From: Odontesthes bonariensis
Taxonomy: Eukaryota > Chordata > Actinopteri > Atheriniformes > Atherinopsidae
NCBI RefSeq assembly: GCF_027942865.1
Contig: NC_134526.1
Location: 17,837,784-17,901,783 of the forward strand
Length of the DNA stretch: 64,000 nucleotides
Direction of reading: 5' to 3'
Shown here: positions 47,801-60,778 of the stretch, one piece after another
How the letters are laid out: every line of letters begins with the position of its first letter
Numbering within the stretch: position 1 is the first letter of the stretch
Program-made: the position numbers and the translations under genes
Notes under the pieces: generated by a model
What the model was told of the DNA's origin: nothing
The model's input: the letters and a program-made list of their open reading frames with translations, nothing else
Database searches by the model: none

Positions 47801-50800
47801 TCCTGAAACATTTAGAACAAAATCACAACTTCATAATTGCTCTTCTCACATGGCAGAAACTCATCAGAAACCGTGGTTTTAGTGTAAAATTCTGTACATA
47901 CTTGGAGAAGATCCAGGCCTGACAGAGCCAGCGCTGCTGCTGGTTCCATAGCTGTTGAAGTAAGTGGGTTTGAGGGCACTGACCCCTTGACTATCCACCT
48001 GGTGTGACTGGGTAGCTTCCTTCAGCTGGGACAGAATAAGACGACCGCTTCGCTGAAATGAAGCATTCACCTCAAATACCTTGAAAATAGAATAGATAAA
48101 AAGAGGACACGGTGATGTTGACGATTCAACATCTGCGTTGCTTTCAAATCTGTTGTTCAAATGCGATGTGTTTGCACCTTGAAGCCAAGCTCCTGGGCAC
48201 AAGCATAGACCGCGGCCGTCTTTCCAACTCCTGTGGGTCCTGTGATGAGCACTGTATTACACAACCTGTCCTCTCCATCCAGGAAGTCCTCTTCTCCACA
48301 GTCCCAGTTTGAATCTAGACACGAGAAAGCATCACTCACTTAAAATAAACATGCACCAAGCCAATAGAGGAAGTAATAAAACAACAGAATAATCTCACAC
48401 CATTGCAGCCTTCCTCTTCTTTCTTGCTTTTCAAATTCCTTCTCTCTTCTCTGTCTGCACGGATTTTCCATTCCTTTAGCCAACTAGACAAAAAGAAAGA
48501 AACCGTAGAAGTCAAAGGTTTCCCCAAATCGTGCAAATTTGATATCAAAAGAGAGTGCAACGCAAATGCAATGGTTGTTCCTTCGGAGGTAGAGGTGTAT
48601 GTCTGTAGATGCATGTCTTCACCTGTGCAGCCTCTTCACTGAGGCAGCGTTGTCTATGATGTCACTGGAGTGCTGGGGCTGATATTTGTCCGTCCACAGC
48701 ACGTCTTCCTTCACCACATCTAAAAGAAAGAAACTGCAGACTGAGTTTCATGGGATAAATTCAGAATTTCTTTTTGTGATACGTCTTTGTCGCTGTCAGC
48801 ACATTTCTTACAAAAGTATCATTATAAAAGGCCATCTGCAAGCGTAACACACTATAATTCAGTAATATCTGTCTGTATCTGAAGTTTAAGCTTAACATAC
48901 CTTTTGTTCTAGCATCCTCGTCATCCTCGTCATCCAGCACAACCACAGAATCCTCCTCAGATGGGATGGGAGCAGACTTCAGTGAAGGCTCGGCTTTCCC
49001 CGTCACCTCCTCCTCCGGTCTGGATCTTTGAGTTCGTCTCGTACGGCCTCCCCTTTTTGGTGGCTCTGATTCAGCTGTGGTGATTCTCTTTTCGGAATGG
49101 TTTGACTTCTGTTTCTTGGCCACTTTCACCGTTTTTTCTCCCTCATCATCCCTCCTCTTCCTCTTCCCTCTAACAGATTCACATGGCGGTGGTGTGCTGG
49201 TGTTCTCTTTCTTTCTCACAGCTTCTTGTTCTAATGAGTAAACACAATGGTTATTCGGGGCAATTCCGATGCTCTAAACGTTAACAGATTATGAAATTGA
49301 CCCCCGTATTTGTGCTGTGAGGAAAGTTAAAAGATACTGATCTGACCTGCGACCTGCTGCTGATGGTCGGTACGTCTCTTCAGGATGCGAGGGATGAACA
49401 TCTGTGCGGGGAAGTGAGGGTTAGAGGTGCTGAACTCCTCCATCAGAAGCTGACGAACATGCTCCGTCATCTCAGGCCTGCAGCCCGACGCCTGAAAAGA
49501 AACTTCACTGTAACTCTTTTCACCGGTCAATTTAAAATACGACTTAAGACAGCAAGTCTTACTCATTTTTCATATATTTTGTGCACTTGTTAGCAGGTAG
49601 GAGGCATCTGGAGAAAAAAAACTGTTCCATAAAGATTACAGACAAGCATTGGAAGAATAATGTTAACATACCTTTTCAGAAAAACTTCGACAAGCTGGTA
49701 CTGTACTCAAAGAAAGGGAACCGCTAACAGATGGAGGTGGGTTTGATGTTCGGCTCCAAAGATCTTTAAGATGACACAGTGATGAAGACTCAGGCCACGG
49801 CAAACTCCAAAGAGGACAATCTGTCGAAACACATAAAAAAAAACCCACAGCTTTGCCTTAACCCACTGGTCTAATTTGTACCTAATATGTACATTCCTGT
49901 GAGAGAGCAGCTTACCATTTGGTGGTTGTGTCGTGTGTGTAACTGGCTGAAAGGAGGAGCAGGACATGGAGAACGCCTCCTTGGTGGCAGCGGTCTTAGC
50001 AATCTGTTTCCTAAAGGACTCTGGCAGCCCGCTCTTCAAGAACTCCCTGCGCGCCCTGAACTGCTCGTCATCCTGGGAGTTTTCAGAGCCCTCGCGACTG
50101 CTCTCGTCAAAGATGGAAATTATGGCCGAAACCTTCCTAACAGACTTCTCTTGGTCTGAGGGGGCAACTTTAGAACCTGTCAACAAGGAAAACGCAGTCC
50201 TTTTAGATGTGGTTACCACAAAATGTTCAGCGATGCGCAGCGGATTGCGAAAAAATACCTAGAGCAGCCTTTGTCTCTTTGGCGGCTGGTGTGGCTTTAC
50301 CCAGAACATCATTCAGACTGCGTAAAGGCCTCTGTGCTTTCCTCTTTTCTGGTGCACTGTGAGGTGCGGCGGTCTCATCCTCAATGCAGATGACAGAAAC
50401 CTGACAAGACAGACCGGAGAAGCAACATCTCAGTTACAAAAAGAGTAATTAAAAGAAGTTTTCCAAACACTCAGTGTGATAGAGAAGTCTTTAATGTGTA
50501 GTACTCAAGGGAGAAGAGCAAGAAATATAAAGAAAACTATGTTCAGCTCATTGGGGATGACAAATATCCAGATTGTGTCTATGAGAATATCTTAACAAAA
50601 AGTGAAATAAATGGGAGGAAATCGTTTCCAAACGCTCACATTTTTTATGTGAATCTTTACTCAAATAAAAAAACTCCAGATATGACAGAAAATCTTTTAT
50701 CGCCTCGTGTTTTTTTCCGAGTTTACTACACATAAGTGTTTCATGATAAGATCAAAGACAAACATAATTAATTAAGAATGAATCAATCTAAATCAATGCT

Positions 50801-53800
50801 GACTGCATTATAGACCAAGCCACCCTGCTGTACCTCATCTTCACAGTAGCTCCTTTTGGTCTTGCTCCGTGATGAACGTCTCAAGCTGTCCTTCTCTTCC
50901 AAAGTTTTCTTGCTGTGCTGAATAACTTTGGCTTTTTCCAACAACTTCTTTGCCTGCTTCCGTTTTTCAGACTTACTAAATGTCTGAAACAAAGGTAAAT
51001 GAGGACGTGTTCGTCATCATCCGACATCAAAACAGAGAATCAACACATAAAGATTTAAGATTAGAAATCAACAACTTACTTCAGTTGCCAAAGAAGCGAT
51101 TGTGTCACTTGCATTTTCAGCCTTGGTTGTGGAAACATTCTTATGAACCCGACTAAATCTAATCCTAAACAAAAATGGGGTGAGAAAAAACATAAAAGAA
51201 ACAGAATATAAATACGATGCCAAATACTGAAGACAACACACAGATAGAGTGAAATGCATGCTGTACAGAAGTCATCAGTCATAAACTGAACGTCTGTGTC
51301 ACCTGATTGGACTTTCCTCTGCGTCTGGGGGACACACCACCTCTGCTGCAAAGACTCCATGTTTGGACTTGCGTGTCTTCGGGGTGGACGTGTTTGCGGG
51401 GCCGTTCTGAGGTAAAACAGAACCAGCAACGGAGTCCTTTGGCGACTCATTTTTTCTCCTGCTTTTTCTGACAGGAGTTGTCGGGGTGGTCTGAGGCGTT
51501 TGTCTAACCGCCGCCTCCCGTCTCGACCTCCTCACAGCTGGGACTGAGGGAGCCGAGGGGACGAGAGGCTCCTCGCTTTTGTCGTCAATCTCAATAACTG
51601 TGGCCACAGTTTCTTCCCCAGCAGGTGAGGTGGTGACTGCTTCATTTTCCTCTTTAGCTTTGTTTCTTCCTTTTCTCGCAGGTTTCTTTTTGGCTGCTTT
51701 GTTTTCCTGAGAGACTTGCTCAACACAGGCTGGAATCACAGAACCATCTTCGGTAACTTTGTCAGAAGCATCCACAATCTTCTCTCCAGCTTGCTTCTGT
51801 TTGCCTTGGCCTTTAACAGGTTTAGTTTTGGACCCTTCCACGCTGGGCTGTTTGAAGGCAGACATGAACTGCTTCCTCTCTGCTTCACTGCTTTTCGGAG
51901 TGGATTCACTCTCAATCACCGCCAGCTCCAGATCCTCCTCTTGAAGGACCACGTTGGATCTCCTTTTGAGCGTTGGAGAGGGAAGGGGGTTTCCAGCCTC
52001 TGTGAGAGGAGACGAGACCGTCTCTGCAGGGCTATTAGCCCCTTTTCTCCGGTTGAAGATCGAAGCCACCTTTCCAACTTCTTTAACTGCTTCCCGTTTG
52101 GGGGAGACTACATGCACCTCAGCCTGGATAGTGACAGTTCGGGGTGAGATCTGAACTGACGGCACCGGAGAGCCCGCATTTTCTTCAACCTTGGGGATAT
52201 CCAACTGTCCAGAGTTTAATTTCTCTACCTCCGCTGTGGTTTTACTCACATCGTCATCTTCTATGTCCTCTTCAATCGAGCCCTGATTCTGACTGCGCAC
52301 AAAATCCTCAAAGGAGATTTTGACTGTGCTGTTGTTTAGCTGAGAGGCTTCATCCACGTCAGCCTCCACGTTATCATCACACAACGAGCTCTGTGCCTTC
52401 ATCTCCTCTGGCTCTGGATGCTTTGCCTCTTTTTGTTGCCTCCTCCCAGCCTTGCGTGCAGCAGCTTTAACCTGTTTTCCATCATCTCTTGTAGATACAA
52501 TTGGAGATGGCTCAGTAGTTTTTAGTGCTGGTTCAGATTTGACAGCGTCCTCACATTTGGAACCAGGTTCGTCTCTTTGAGCCCGCTCATCACCGACAGT
52601 CTTGGAGTCAGCTTTACCAGACGCTCTTCCTTTGCCACAAGCCTTGGCACTGAACTTTGAAAGCAGAGCTGCTGTTTCGCTGGCAAGCACACAGCTTCCA
52701 ACTGCATCTGCTGTGGAGTCTGCTGTGGAGTCTACTCTTTCGTGCGATTCTTCTACAATCAGGCAGCTCGACTCGTCGGTGGAGCTCATACTTTCAGCCA
52801 CAAGTTTCCTCGCCGCCTTGCTGGTCTTTCTTACCCGTTTCTGAGACGGCCGTTTCCCCCCCTCTGGGTCTGTGTTGTTCTCTGCAGATTGAGACATCCG
52901 ACAGTTTTCTTTCGATTGCTCCGGTGGGGTTGTTTTTTCTTTAGAGGAGGATACCTTTCGACTAAAGTAGTCCATGATGTTGTTGGAGCGAGGAGGAGAA
53001 AACGGTTTCTCCACGGGCTTGGGAACAGGAGAGAAATAATTGGTGATCGTTTTGACCACAGGACTCCCAGCATCTTTTCGAGGTTTTTTGCAAGGCTGTA
53101 AAAAGAGAAAGTTGATCAAACACAAAAAAAGGTTTTTCACATAATCGTTACATATTTGAGGTGACGAATATTGACGAATATTGTATATTGTAGCAGTATT
53201 GTGCTAAAGTCTTGAGTCCCCCCTCATTTCCTGATAAATTTGCTTCCAAGCAGAAAGAATTAAGCAGTAGTTCTCCAGGCTTATTGAAGGTCTTTCAAAG
53301 TTTGTTTCTCCCCTAATGGGGTTGGACGCTTTTTCACTCATTTTCAGTCCAGTTCTTGTTTCCCACCATTTTCAGAGGCATGTTTTTTTGTTCATTATGA
53401 ATCTGTCAAGCATTAAACAGTCACAAAGCTGAAGGAATGAGTCGGTTTTAAATAGTTTCTTTCGGCACTTTGTTAGTAGCAGCCTGTCAGAAGAATGTCA
53501 GATTATACAGTTTGTCCGGCATAAAAACAATATTTTAGCCCCAACAAGATAATTCCACAAAAAGGCGTTAGCCAAAAACAGCAGCAACAGGTCTCATGGA
53601 GGGATGAATCCTTCCCAGAACCTGGACCTAAACATTATTGCAGCAGTGTGAGATCATCTTGACAGAGAACGGAACAAAAGGCAGAAAACATCCAAAGAAG
53701 AGCTTTGGGATATCCTGCAAGAAGCCTGGAGAACTATTCCTGAAAACTATTTAAAGAAATGACAGAAAGCTTGTCTAAGAGGGTTCAGGGTGTGTTAAAG

Positions 53801-54261
53801 AATAAAGGTGCTGAGACCAAATACTGACTTTCAAGCTCATTCAACTTGTACAAACTCAGTTTTTGCCTTTTATACTACATTTAAATTTAGTTTTGCATGC
53901 GTTTCAGTAAATCATCGTCCCAATTTCCTGTTTTTCAGGCAATATATAAATAAAAGATGACATTTAAGATCCATTATTTGTTGCCATTAACTGGCTAACA
54001 TTTCTATGAGGATTATGTGAGTCATTACATTTTTAGAAACGCTTATACTACAACACTGGCATCAAAATGAAGAGAAAGGCAATCAAATACGTAACCCAAA
54101 AAATGCTGAAAAATTGTATTCGTAATGCCACCAATGGTAACTAATCATCAACAAAAACACTCTTTCAATGTAATAACCAGTGCAAGCAAATGTGAGTGTC
54201 ACAAAAATACCTGGGTGTCAAAGTCTTCAATGACAGAAGCCATAGCCACAACACCAGCCAT
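44808..54261 (-). CDS. atad5: ATAD5 / ELG1 PCNA-unloading RFC-like subunit
   Basis: Twenty-one coding exons (high to low): 54211-54261, 51303-53095, 51080-51164, 50834-50983, 50259-50400, 49916-50176, 49672-49820, 49347-49491, 48901-49230, 48623-48719, 48401-48483, 48178-48314, 47902-48079, 47635-47802, 47319-47561, 47172-47236, 46871-47048, 46618-46739, 45368-46212, 45122-45280, 44808-44886. Total 5,460 nt, 1,819 aa (human 1,844). The 1.8-kb exon 2 encodes the long disordered N-terminus with PCKKPRKD and TITNYFSP as in mammals. The AAA+ core has WTDKYQPQ, Walker A GPTGVGKT and the variant Walker B LILFEEVDVVF. The C-terminus ends LLAEDFP. The protein replaces RFC1 in an RFC2-5 complex that unloads PCNA and recruits USP1-UAF1 for deubiquitination. 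It is nuclear. Confidence 0.97.
53195..53945 (+). mobile_element. Tc1-like transposon remnant, copy C (atad5 intron 1)
   Basis: This is the longest of three related copies. It opens with TATTGTGCTAAAGTCTTGAGTCCC, a worn terminus. Near 53580-53830 it keeps the C-terminal part of a Tc1-type transposase on the plus strand: NLDLNI-like words, then KEELWDILQEAWRTIPENYL, followed by an in-frame stop and an AKGA-like end. It is non-functional. Confidence 0.75.
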
Positions 54262-54855
54262 AATGTGACGAGCCTGGAAGCAAAAGAAAACAGTGTTTAC
54301 CACAGATCTGACTGGAAAGTAAATAACTACAGAGAAAACTGACTCACACAAGGTCTTAACTTACAGGTCTAAGCAACCTGACATGTAAACTCATTTTATT
54401 TTCCCTCCCTGTTTTTTTTCCCCATTTTAAGTTCATAATTCATAAATTTGGGCAATAAAGCCACGAACACAACGGAATAACGAACATAACTATCAAACCC
54501 TTTTTCTCAATTAAACGTTAACATATTTAAATGAACGACTTTCAATCAACAGCACAACATCACTCGAAGTTTCTGAATGTTTCACTGCAGAGTTGTAAGT
54601 CCATTGACATGTTTTCTTCCTACAGGACACTAGAAACATTACAGTGCTCTACACAGCATTAACACTATGCTATGCTGGAAGTTCAGAGTCTTAATGAGGT
54701 CAAAGTCAATAATATAATTTAAAAGAATAATCATATAGTCACAGTCATACAGTGACAAATGATAACACAAGGTGTAAACTGTTACTAACGTTTCCTGTTT
54801 TCTGCTAAATGACAGACAAACAGCCGCAAAAACCAAGGTAAAGGAAAACACTCAC

Positions 54856-54990
54856 CAACAAGGCTGAACTTTTAACTCGGTGCTTCGTCAGAGGCTGATT
54901 TCTTACACTTTCTTACTCACTTCTACGTGTTCGTGTGACTTAAGGACAGCGGTGCACTTCATTTTTGTGAGGAAGACGGTTGTTTATTGT
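54856..54990 (-). other. atad5: Probable noncoding first exon of atad5
   Basis: The minus-strand donor GTGAGTGTTTTCC ends this segment, and the matching acceptor lies just before the coding exon at 54261. The upstream (high-coordinate) limit is the transcription start, which cannot be fixed. The value given is approximate. Confidence 0.5.
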
Positions 54991-55889
54991 CAGCAGACAT
55001 TAGTTTCTCTGTAAAATACCAAGCTAGCAGACTTTGTTAGATGCTAGTCTCACTGCAGCTCTGTTCCTCGCGGCCCCAGAAAGTGCTCCAAACCCTGTCC
55101 AAGTCAGACATGGGTGCGTGAACTCGCGGGATGTTACATTGATATTTAAAGAACTATTGCGTCTTGAAATACTAAATACATTTCGGATAATACGCTGCCC
55201 CTTCAAAAACGCGCCAGACTGGTCCTGAATGAAGAGCGCCAAATATACGTGACGTTTGACAAGACATGATTCCTCCAATCATGGGGTAGAAAATGACTCC
55301 GTCATCTCCTGACGTAGTTTGCCCATAACAAAAATGGCCGTTGGCTTTGTATTTGAAGGAGATGAATTTCCGACAGCTACATCTACTGGCGGAAGTGATT
55401 AAATACTGGCTGAGGCGACATGAACTTTTTAATACAAAATAATTATTCCATACTAAATGATTCTCTTCCAACTTAATTTTCGTCAGGAAATTGTCATGGA
55501 AATATCAGAAAAAATTCAATCATAACAAAGTTATTTATTCAAATTCACTAAATGCAAAACGACAATAACCACTCTTAAACACTCCCAACACTTAAAAGTA
55601 GAGCACCTTTTAAGAAGTTGTAATTGGAAGGTGAAAATAGATGGAAGTCACTGAAATGGGGAATTTTCTTAGTACTTTGTATACTTTATTCTTTCTTTAA
55701 AACCACACAGTAACAGTACATCACAGTGATTTTACATAACTAAATAATCAACAGGATGTTTTCTTCACTAAATATGTTATTTTTCAGTTTGCATAAATAG
55801 TGCTCATATCAAACTCATCTCAATTGTCAGGTCACAGTAATGACACTGTTGTTTTTTGGTTATCCGTCAGTTGTTTGACAGCTTTTTCT

Positions 55890-56115
55890 TTGATGGCTGC
55901 ACAGTGATGAGGAGATTTGCACTTTTACCTCACAGCAAGATGGCTCCTGGTTCCAATCCCGGCTGGGGCCTTTCTGCGTGGAGTTAGCATGTTCTCCTAC
56001 TTGTGCTCTCTCCGGTTACTCGGGCTGTCTCCCACCGTTCGAAAACATGCATGTTAGGTTAAATGGTGATTCTAAATTGACCCTAGGAGCGAGTGTGAGT
56101 GTGCCTGGTGTTGTG
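55890..56115 (+). mobile_element. Fish SINE-like repeat with tRNA-type B box
   Basis: The segment runs GCTGCACAGTGATGAGGAGATTTGCACTTTTACCTCACAGCAAGATGG, then GGTTCCAATCCCGGCTGGGGCC (B-box-like), TGCGTGGAGTTAGCATGTTCTCC, CCCACCGTTCGAAAACATGCATGTTAGGTTAA and TTCTAAATTGACC. This word order is a very common interspersed repeat of fish genomes. It sits about 200 bp upstream of the GIMAP-like start codon. The family is not named. Confidence 0.65.
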
Positions 56116-56309
56116 TCTCTGTGTCTTTTTTTTGTCATTGGATTTTTTCTCTTTGCACACACCCTGCTAAAAGATTTTGGAAAAATACAGACGTCAAAAA
56201 GTCCAAGCCACACCTTCCTCCTAATCCACCCTTATTTTTACTTTCATTTTAGGACTTCTTATGTTAGTGCTCACACAAACAGAAAAGCCAGCTGTCTCAA
56301 GTAGAAACT

Positions 56310-59300
56310 ATGGCCAGTAAACCTGCTGTTTCTAGTTCTGGTAAGTGATCTTTTATTCATATCTCCTTAAAACTGTGCAATCTTGTGTAATTGAAAGTCA
56401 CTTAACAAAGATGATTTAAATCGGCTTTTTAAAAGGCTTTTAAAATTACTCTTTACTGGCTGAATATGTCCAGTACATGAAATTTGACTCTGTAGCAAAC
56501 AAATGACACCAACAGACTGTTATAATTTGTACAATCATGTAAATTATGCTTAATCTCTCCGACAGGGAAAAGTCTTCACTCTTCAGAGCTGAGGATTGTG
56601 TTGATAGGAGGAAGAGAAATAAAAGGAAGTAAAAGCTCGACTGGCAACTTCATACTACAGGGGGGTGTTTTTGACACTAGCAAAAGAACGGCTCAGAGTG
56701 TGGCGAGGCAGCGGGAGGTACATGGCAGACCAGTCACTGTAGTTGATACTCCGGGGTGGTGGTGGATGTATACACGAGAAAACACCCCAAAGCTGGATCA
56801 GATAGAAATCCAGAATAGTGTCCACCTGTGTCCTCCGGGGCCTCATGTCTTTCTGCTGGTTATCCCTTTTGATATACATTTGCCCCAGCTCAGCAAACCA
56901 TCACTAAAAGAGCACCTTGAACTTTACGGGGCAGAAGTGCTCACTCGCACCATTGTGCTGTTCACTTCACTTGCTCCATGTAGTGACAAAAATGTAGAAT
57001 CCAAAATCAAAACAAGCCCAACGCTGCAGTGGATTCTTCAGCAATGTGGGAACAGAAGACATGTCCTCAATATCAGAAACGAGCAGGATAGCACTCAAGT
57101 CCTAAAGCTTTTTGAGAAAATTGAGGCAGTGGTTGCAGACAACGGAGGGAGTCACTATACAGGTGATATTGCTCATGGAAATGCTCTGAGAGAAGAAATA
57201 AAGGTTTTGGCTAAAAGAGCGTCAAAAAGGTTTGATGAAGTGGAGAAACAAAGAAGGTATCTCAAAGCACTGATCGGAGGTAAGTCACATAGTAATCCTT
57301 TCCTGAAAATGAGAATGAATGCATTGAATATTAACTCACATCAATCTACATAAACAACCAAGTCTCTCGTCTATAAATAATTTAAAAAAAAAATCAAATA
57401 AAGCTGGAGAGCAAACACTGATTGAAGTTGTCATACTAATTTTACTTATTTTACAATCTTTTCCAATAATTTGAAACAATTAAACAATTACACTTCTTGT
57501 AATAGTAAAACCAGAGAATCTATCACCCTTAACCACCAACATCCACCACCATCTTGGCTTCAAAAGCCTTTGAATTACATCTTTATTTTTTTTCCTGTAA
57601 GTACTGATTTTTTAAAAATGATTCTTTAATAATGTCATTTCAAATTCTTACAACTTCTGCAGGCAGCAAAGCTCCCCCAGAACATCTGAGACTGGTGATT
57701 GTTGGTGCACAGTGGGCAGCCAAGAGCTCAGCAGGCAACACTATTCTGGGAAAAAATGCATTTAATGTAAATTCCAATAACAAAAGAACAATGCGCTGTG
57801 AAATAAGCCATGGCATGGTCGAGGGAAGGAGACTCACGGTGGTAGATTCTCCTGGCTGGTTCTACAACCACACCCTTCAGGACACCAATGAGATGGACAA
57901 ACTTGAAATCGAGGACAGCGTGTATCTGTGCCCTCCAGGACCTCATGCAGTGCTGCTTGTGATCGTCCTGGCAACGGCAATCAATGCATCGTACCTGAGA
58001 ACTGTCCAGGAACACATGAGTGTTTTTACAGATGATGTCTGGAAGCACACCATTGTTCTGTTTACTAGAGGCGACTGGCTGGGAGTGAAGACTGTGGAAG
58101 AGCGAATAGAGAGTGAGGAAGGTCTGCAGTGGCTGGTGAATAAATGTGGGAACAGGTATCACGTCCTGAACAACGTGGACCGTAGCAATAAGATGCAGGT
58201 AAAGGTGCTTCTTGAGAAGATTGAAGAGATGTGTGCAGGAAATGATGATCCTTACTATGAAGTTGACCAGGACCGTGCAACACAAATAGAGGAAGAAAGA
58301 GATGCTGTAAACAAGAAGGCCAGACAGTTAAGGAAAATAACAGAACGACAGTCAAGAATGCTGAAAGAACTGTTTGAAGGTAACCTAAAATCTTTTAACA
58401 CATTCTGATATATATGGAAGCAATGTTACCATTTAATGATAAAACATGAAAGAAAATAAACTTTGCATTTTTGTACAGGGGAGAGGCAGCCAATCAATGA
58501 CATGCGGATTCTACTTGTTGGCCGAAAAGGGTCAGGAAAGAGTGCAGCAGGAAATTTAATGCTGTTCAGGGAGGTGTTTGAAACTGTTTTTGACACAGCT
58601 TGGTTTGAGAAGGTAAACCAATATGCTAAAACATCCCTTAAACGTTTCACTCACAGTTTAAAGGTCAGAATGAATGTCTGTCAGGATTTGTCATGCCACA
58701 GAGTTTGTTGTGTGTCTTTGTAGAATTCCCAAGATCAAAGGAGAACCGCAACATGTGTGAAACATCAAGGAAATTTTGATGGAGTAAAAATCACAGTGGT
58801 TGAAGCACCAGGCTGGTATAAAGACACGAAAGCACCCGACTGGCTCAAAGGTGAAGTTCTCCGCGGTGTCTCCATGTGTGCTCCAGGGCCTCATGTGTTC
58901 CTCTTGGTTGTTCCCATCTTCAAAGCATTCACAGAGAGAGATTACAAAGCAGTGGTCAAGCTCCTGATGCCATTTACTGACAGAGTGTGGAGACACTGCA
59001 TGGTGCTGTTCACCTGGGGAAACTGGCTCAATGAACTGCCCATTGAAGAGTACATTGCCAGAGAGGGCAAAGCCCTCCAAGAGCTTTTAGGAAAGTGTGG
59101 GAACAGATACCATGTTCTTGACTGGAATTGGTTTGGTGATCCTGTTCCAGTCAAAGGGCTGTTAAAGAAAATTATTGAAATGACAACACAAAACAAGGGA
59201 TGCTTCTCAAATGAGGAAAAACAAAGAACATTTTTCTGGCAAGCAAAACAGCCCATGCTGACAGAGGAGGAGTGGAAGAGAAGGGAGCAGACGCTGATAG

Positions 59301-59775
59301 ACCGAGTGTTAAAAGCTTTAGCGACAGAACCAGAAGAACCAAAGCTGCAAGCTGTGACGATGGCGCACAGCATGGATGACTTCTACATTCCGAGCAGTAA
59401 GTTTGATATAATCAAGTGGAAATCTTTGCACATACTCTGTTACACGTATTCTTCCACTGAATGACCCATTAATCTTCTGTTTTAGTGAGCGGAGATGCCG
59501 CCTCGGAATATGGGAGCATCTCAGAGTTCAGGAATCAGAGAGCGCATGACAATGTTGCTGAATGGCTCAGAAGAAGAGTTAGAAAGTCTGACATCACCTC
59601 TGGGATTGGCAGCATTTGTTCCTCTGCCACTTACCTGGAAAGGTTTGATGAAAACCCTCCAAAGGATGACATTCCAACAGCAAGTTGTTCTTTCCCTGAA
59701 AAGGATAAAGCAGTTATTCCTCACATGAGAGTCTTCACGAACTCTGTAAAGATTGAACGGAGAAACTCTTGTTAG
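56310..59775 (+). CDS. GIMAP/AIG1-like protein with three tandem GTPase domains
   Basis: Six exons: 56310-56340, 56566-57279, 57663-58379, 58479-58612, 58724-59396, 59486-59775. All junctions are in frame; total 2,559 nt, 852 aa. AIG1 domain 1 (about 18-235) has VDTPGWW and LCPPGPHVFLLVIP. Domain 2 (about 255-480) has VDSPGWF and LCPPGPHAVLLVIV. Domain 3 (about 492-720) has EAPGWY and MCAPGPHVFLLVVP. Each carries the QQCGNR/NKCGNR/GKCGNR-YHVLN block of fish GIMAPs and a trailing charged helix. The P-loops differ: domain 3 is canonical (GRKGSGKS), domain 2 is GAQWAAKS, and domain 1 is GGREIKGSKSS. A Ser-rich tail of about 95 residues follows with no domain I recognise. GIMAPs are cytosolic GTPases of lymphocyte survival and immunity in mammals; the role here is inferred. 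The first exon is short (10 codons), so the start depends on its splice. Confidence 0.88.
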
Positions 59776-60778
59776 GTAAGAGAGGGTCTTAGAAGCAGGA
59801 GGGAAACTAAGTCAGCGAACAGTGCTGAAAATATACTGACAGTTTAGATCTACAAGTGGTGGTAATGAGCTCTGATATCACAGCATTATTTGTGATCTTT
59901 AAACAAACATGGATAGTGCAGTGTTTATATCATGTTCATATTGTGGCTATATGTACAATTATTGAATGTTAGCAATCATGTAAGTATACAGATTGTATTT
60001 TTGACTGCTGTATGTCATGAAAACTTTGGAGAAAAGCCTGAAGGAGAATTTTTGTACAACAAAACATTTGTCTGTTAAGTTTTTTTTTTTTACAAGCTTG
60101 TCAAGATGATCGAGTAGTGATGATAAAACAATCAAGAAAATAAAATGCAAAGCTTTTTCTTGTTTACCTAATAATCCTGACAAATAGTTATGTATAGAGG
60201 ACCATGGAAATAATGATCATAGTAATGTAAGAATTGCATCTGTTTTTCTTCACTTAACAAATAAATGGCAGTTAATACTGTATTCACCAATTCTCTTGAT
60301 ATGAAGTTGTGCAAGCATGCTCTCTAAAAAGTATGGAAGATGACTGACTCTTGTGTCCTTCAGTGGTTAAAAGTAACAGTTTCATTCGTAGCCTGTATTA
60401 CTGTGCTTCATATTTGAAGTACTCCAACAGACGCTGCTATATTCCTCCACAACGTGGCTCTTGTACATTTGGACCAAACTATTTTACACTGCGTGTTTTC
60501 AGTAAATAGCCTAATAGAAAATATGATCAACTGTGCAAGTGTACGTTATGAGAGAACGTTTAATTATTAAGTCAAGACAATTCTGAAAAACACAGCACAT
60601 TAAAACAAAAATAACTATTATTGTTGCCATCATTTTTTCAAAGAAAGTGTTTGAGCTAAGTGATCCTTCTCGGTTGCCGTCGTACCTCCGTCCGCTTTCC
60701 TCTCCTCGTCTACTTGCTATCCTGCGCAGTTCTAGTCGCAGTTTTCTGTTCCTTCCCCCCGTCCTCTGTGCGGTTGAC
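59776..60778 (+). other. 3' flank of the GIMAP-like gene and khsrp promoter region
   Basis: A/T-rich non-coding sequence follows the GIMAP-like stop, with AATAAA-type words near 60138 and 60260 as possible 3' end signals. From about 60,660 the sequence becomes pyrimidine-rich and GC-richer up to the khsrp start, consistent with a 5' UTR and promoter. Confidence 0.5.

Larger units (their letters stand above)
54262..56309. other. Divergent region between atad5 and the GIMAP-like gene
   Basis: An acceptor (TTCCAG) sits 15 bp upstream of the atad5 start codon on the minus strand. A strong donor (GTGAGT, complement of 54850-54855) borders sequence from 54856 upward, so atad5 has a noncoding first exon starting around 54,900-55,000. 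Beyond it to 55,890 I see A/T-rich sequence with no supported gene. A SINE-like repeat follows (listed separately). Confidence 0.55.

Noticed and set aside
48336-48614. Minus-strand 92-codon open frame as a separate gene
   Set aside because: It contains atad5 exon 48401-48483 in frame plus intron sequence on both sides. Only the exon is real.
51716-52147. 143-codon open frame on the plus strand
   Set aside because: It is fully antisense to the large atad5 exon 2, whose low-stop composition opens the opposite strand. There are no domain signatures.
54639-54851. TEFM, which sits between ATAD5 and ADAP2 in human
   Set aside because: I looked for it here and between 43,639 and 44,807 and found no TEFM-like residues. 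It is absent from this window.
57728-58285. 185-codon open frame on the minus strand
   Set aside because: It is antisense to AIG1 domain 2 of the GIMAP-like gene, a shadow frame with no domain of its own.
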